Below are positions 63,893-64,000 of a DNA stretch of 64,000 nucleotides, piece after piece. The notes below the pieces were generated by a model that saw only the letters and a list, made by a program, of their open reading frames with translations, did not search any database and was not told where the DNA came from. The stretch's first letter is position 1. Each line of letters begins with the position of its first letter. The position numbers and the translations under genes were made by a program. This DNA is from Liolophura sinensis (taxonomy: Eukaryota > Mollusca > Polyplacophora > Chitonida > Chitonidae), in contig NC_088297.1 of the NCBI RefSeq assembly GCF_032854445.1, positions 16,937,127 through 17,001,126 on the forward strand, in the 5' to 3' direction.

Positions 63893-64000
63893 GTGAGTGA
63901 CTTAACATATACTGATGGGAGCGAGCTGTTTCAATCATTATAGGACATACTAGGTGAGGGTTCAAACCTGACCTTTGTCTTTTAAAATTTGTAGATTCAC

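Overview
The window is animal genomic DNA. Its genes are split into many short exons with GT-AG introns, intergenic and intronic DNA is AT-rich and full of minisatellites, and dozens of tRNA-derived SINE fragments are scattered on both strands. The commonest SINE has a tRNA-like head with a B box close to GAGTTCAAGTCC, a conserved body and a TAAATAAATAAA tail; I recognise this pattern from marine lophotrochozoan genomes (Meta-SINE-like, molluscs in particular). A mollusc or close lophotrochozoan is therefore my best guess, as inference; nothing here fixes the species.

The only protein-coding genes I can support are two plus-strand, head-to-tail paralogues of the organic anion transporting polypeptide (OATP/SLCO) family, most like the vertebrate SLCO4A branch. 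Gene 1 (6910-22604) is complete: 11 coding exons, 692 codons plus stop. Gene 2 (from about 52470) shows exons 1-10 and runs off the right edge; about 579 codons are visible and the last exon, by analogy with gene 1, lies beyond base 64000. All ten shared exon boundaries are in the same phase, and five of the ten shared exons (2, 3, 4, 5 and 10) are identical in length. Both products carry the OATP superfamily signature ([22 protein letters not shown]), a ten-cysteine Kazal-type extracellular loop split over exons 8 and 9, and about 12 predicted membrane segments. They are expected to act in the plasma membrane as sodium-independent uptake carriers for amphipathic organic anions; their substrates cannot be read from sequence.

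Layout: 1-6.8 kb, 5' flank of gene 1 with SINEs, a 70-bp satellite split by a SINE, and a TA-flanked MITE; 6.9-22.6 kb, gene 1, whose introns hold a 53-bp, a 138-bp, a 41-bp, a 50-bp and a 7-bp tandem array, a fold-back element and a second MITE; 22.6-52.4 kb, a gene-poor gap with SINEs, several minisatellites (25, 12, 33, 95 and about 28 bp units), a perfect 25-bp-arm hairpin and a few possible untranslated 5' exons of gene 2; 52.4-64 kb, gene 2, with a long (TA)n tract, a third MITE copy, nested SINEs and pyrimidine-rich arrays running into the exon 8 acceptor.

I found no convincing new enzyme system, CRISPR, rRNA or intact tRNA gene. The least ordinary signals are structural: tandem arrays that end within tens of bases of splice acceptors, one of them with monomers resembling branch-point plus polypyrimidine plus AG units.
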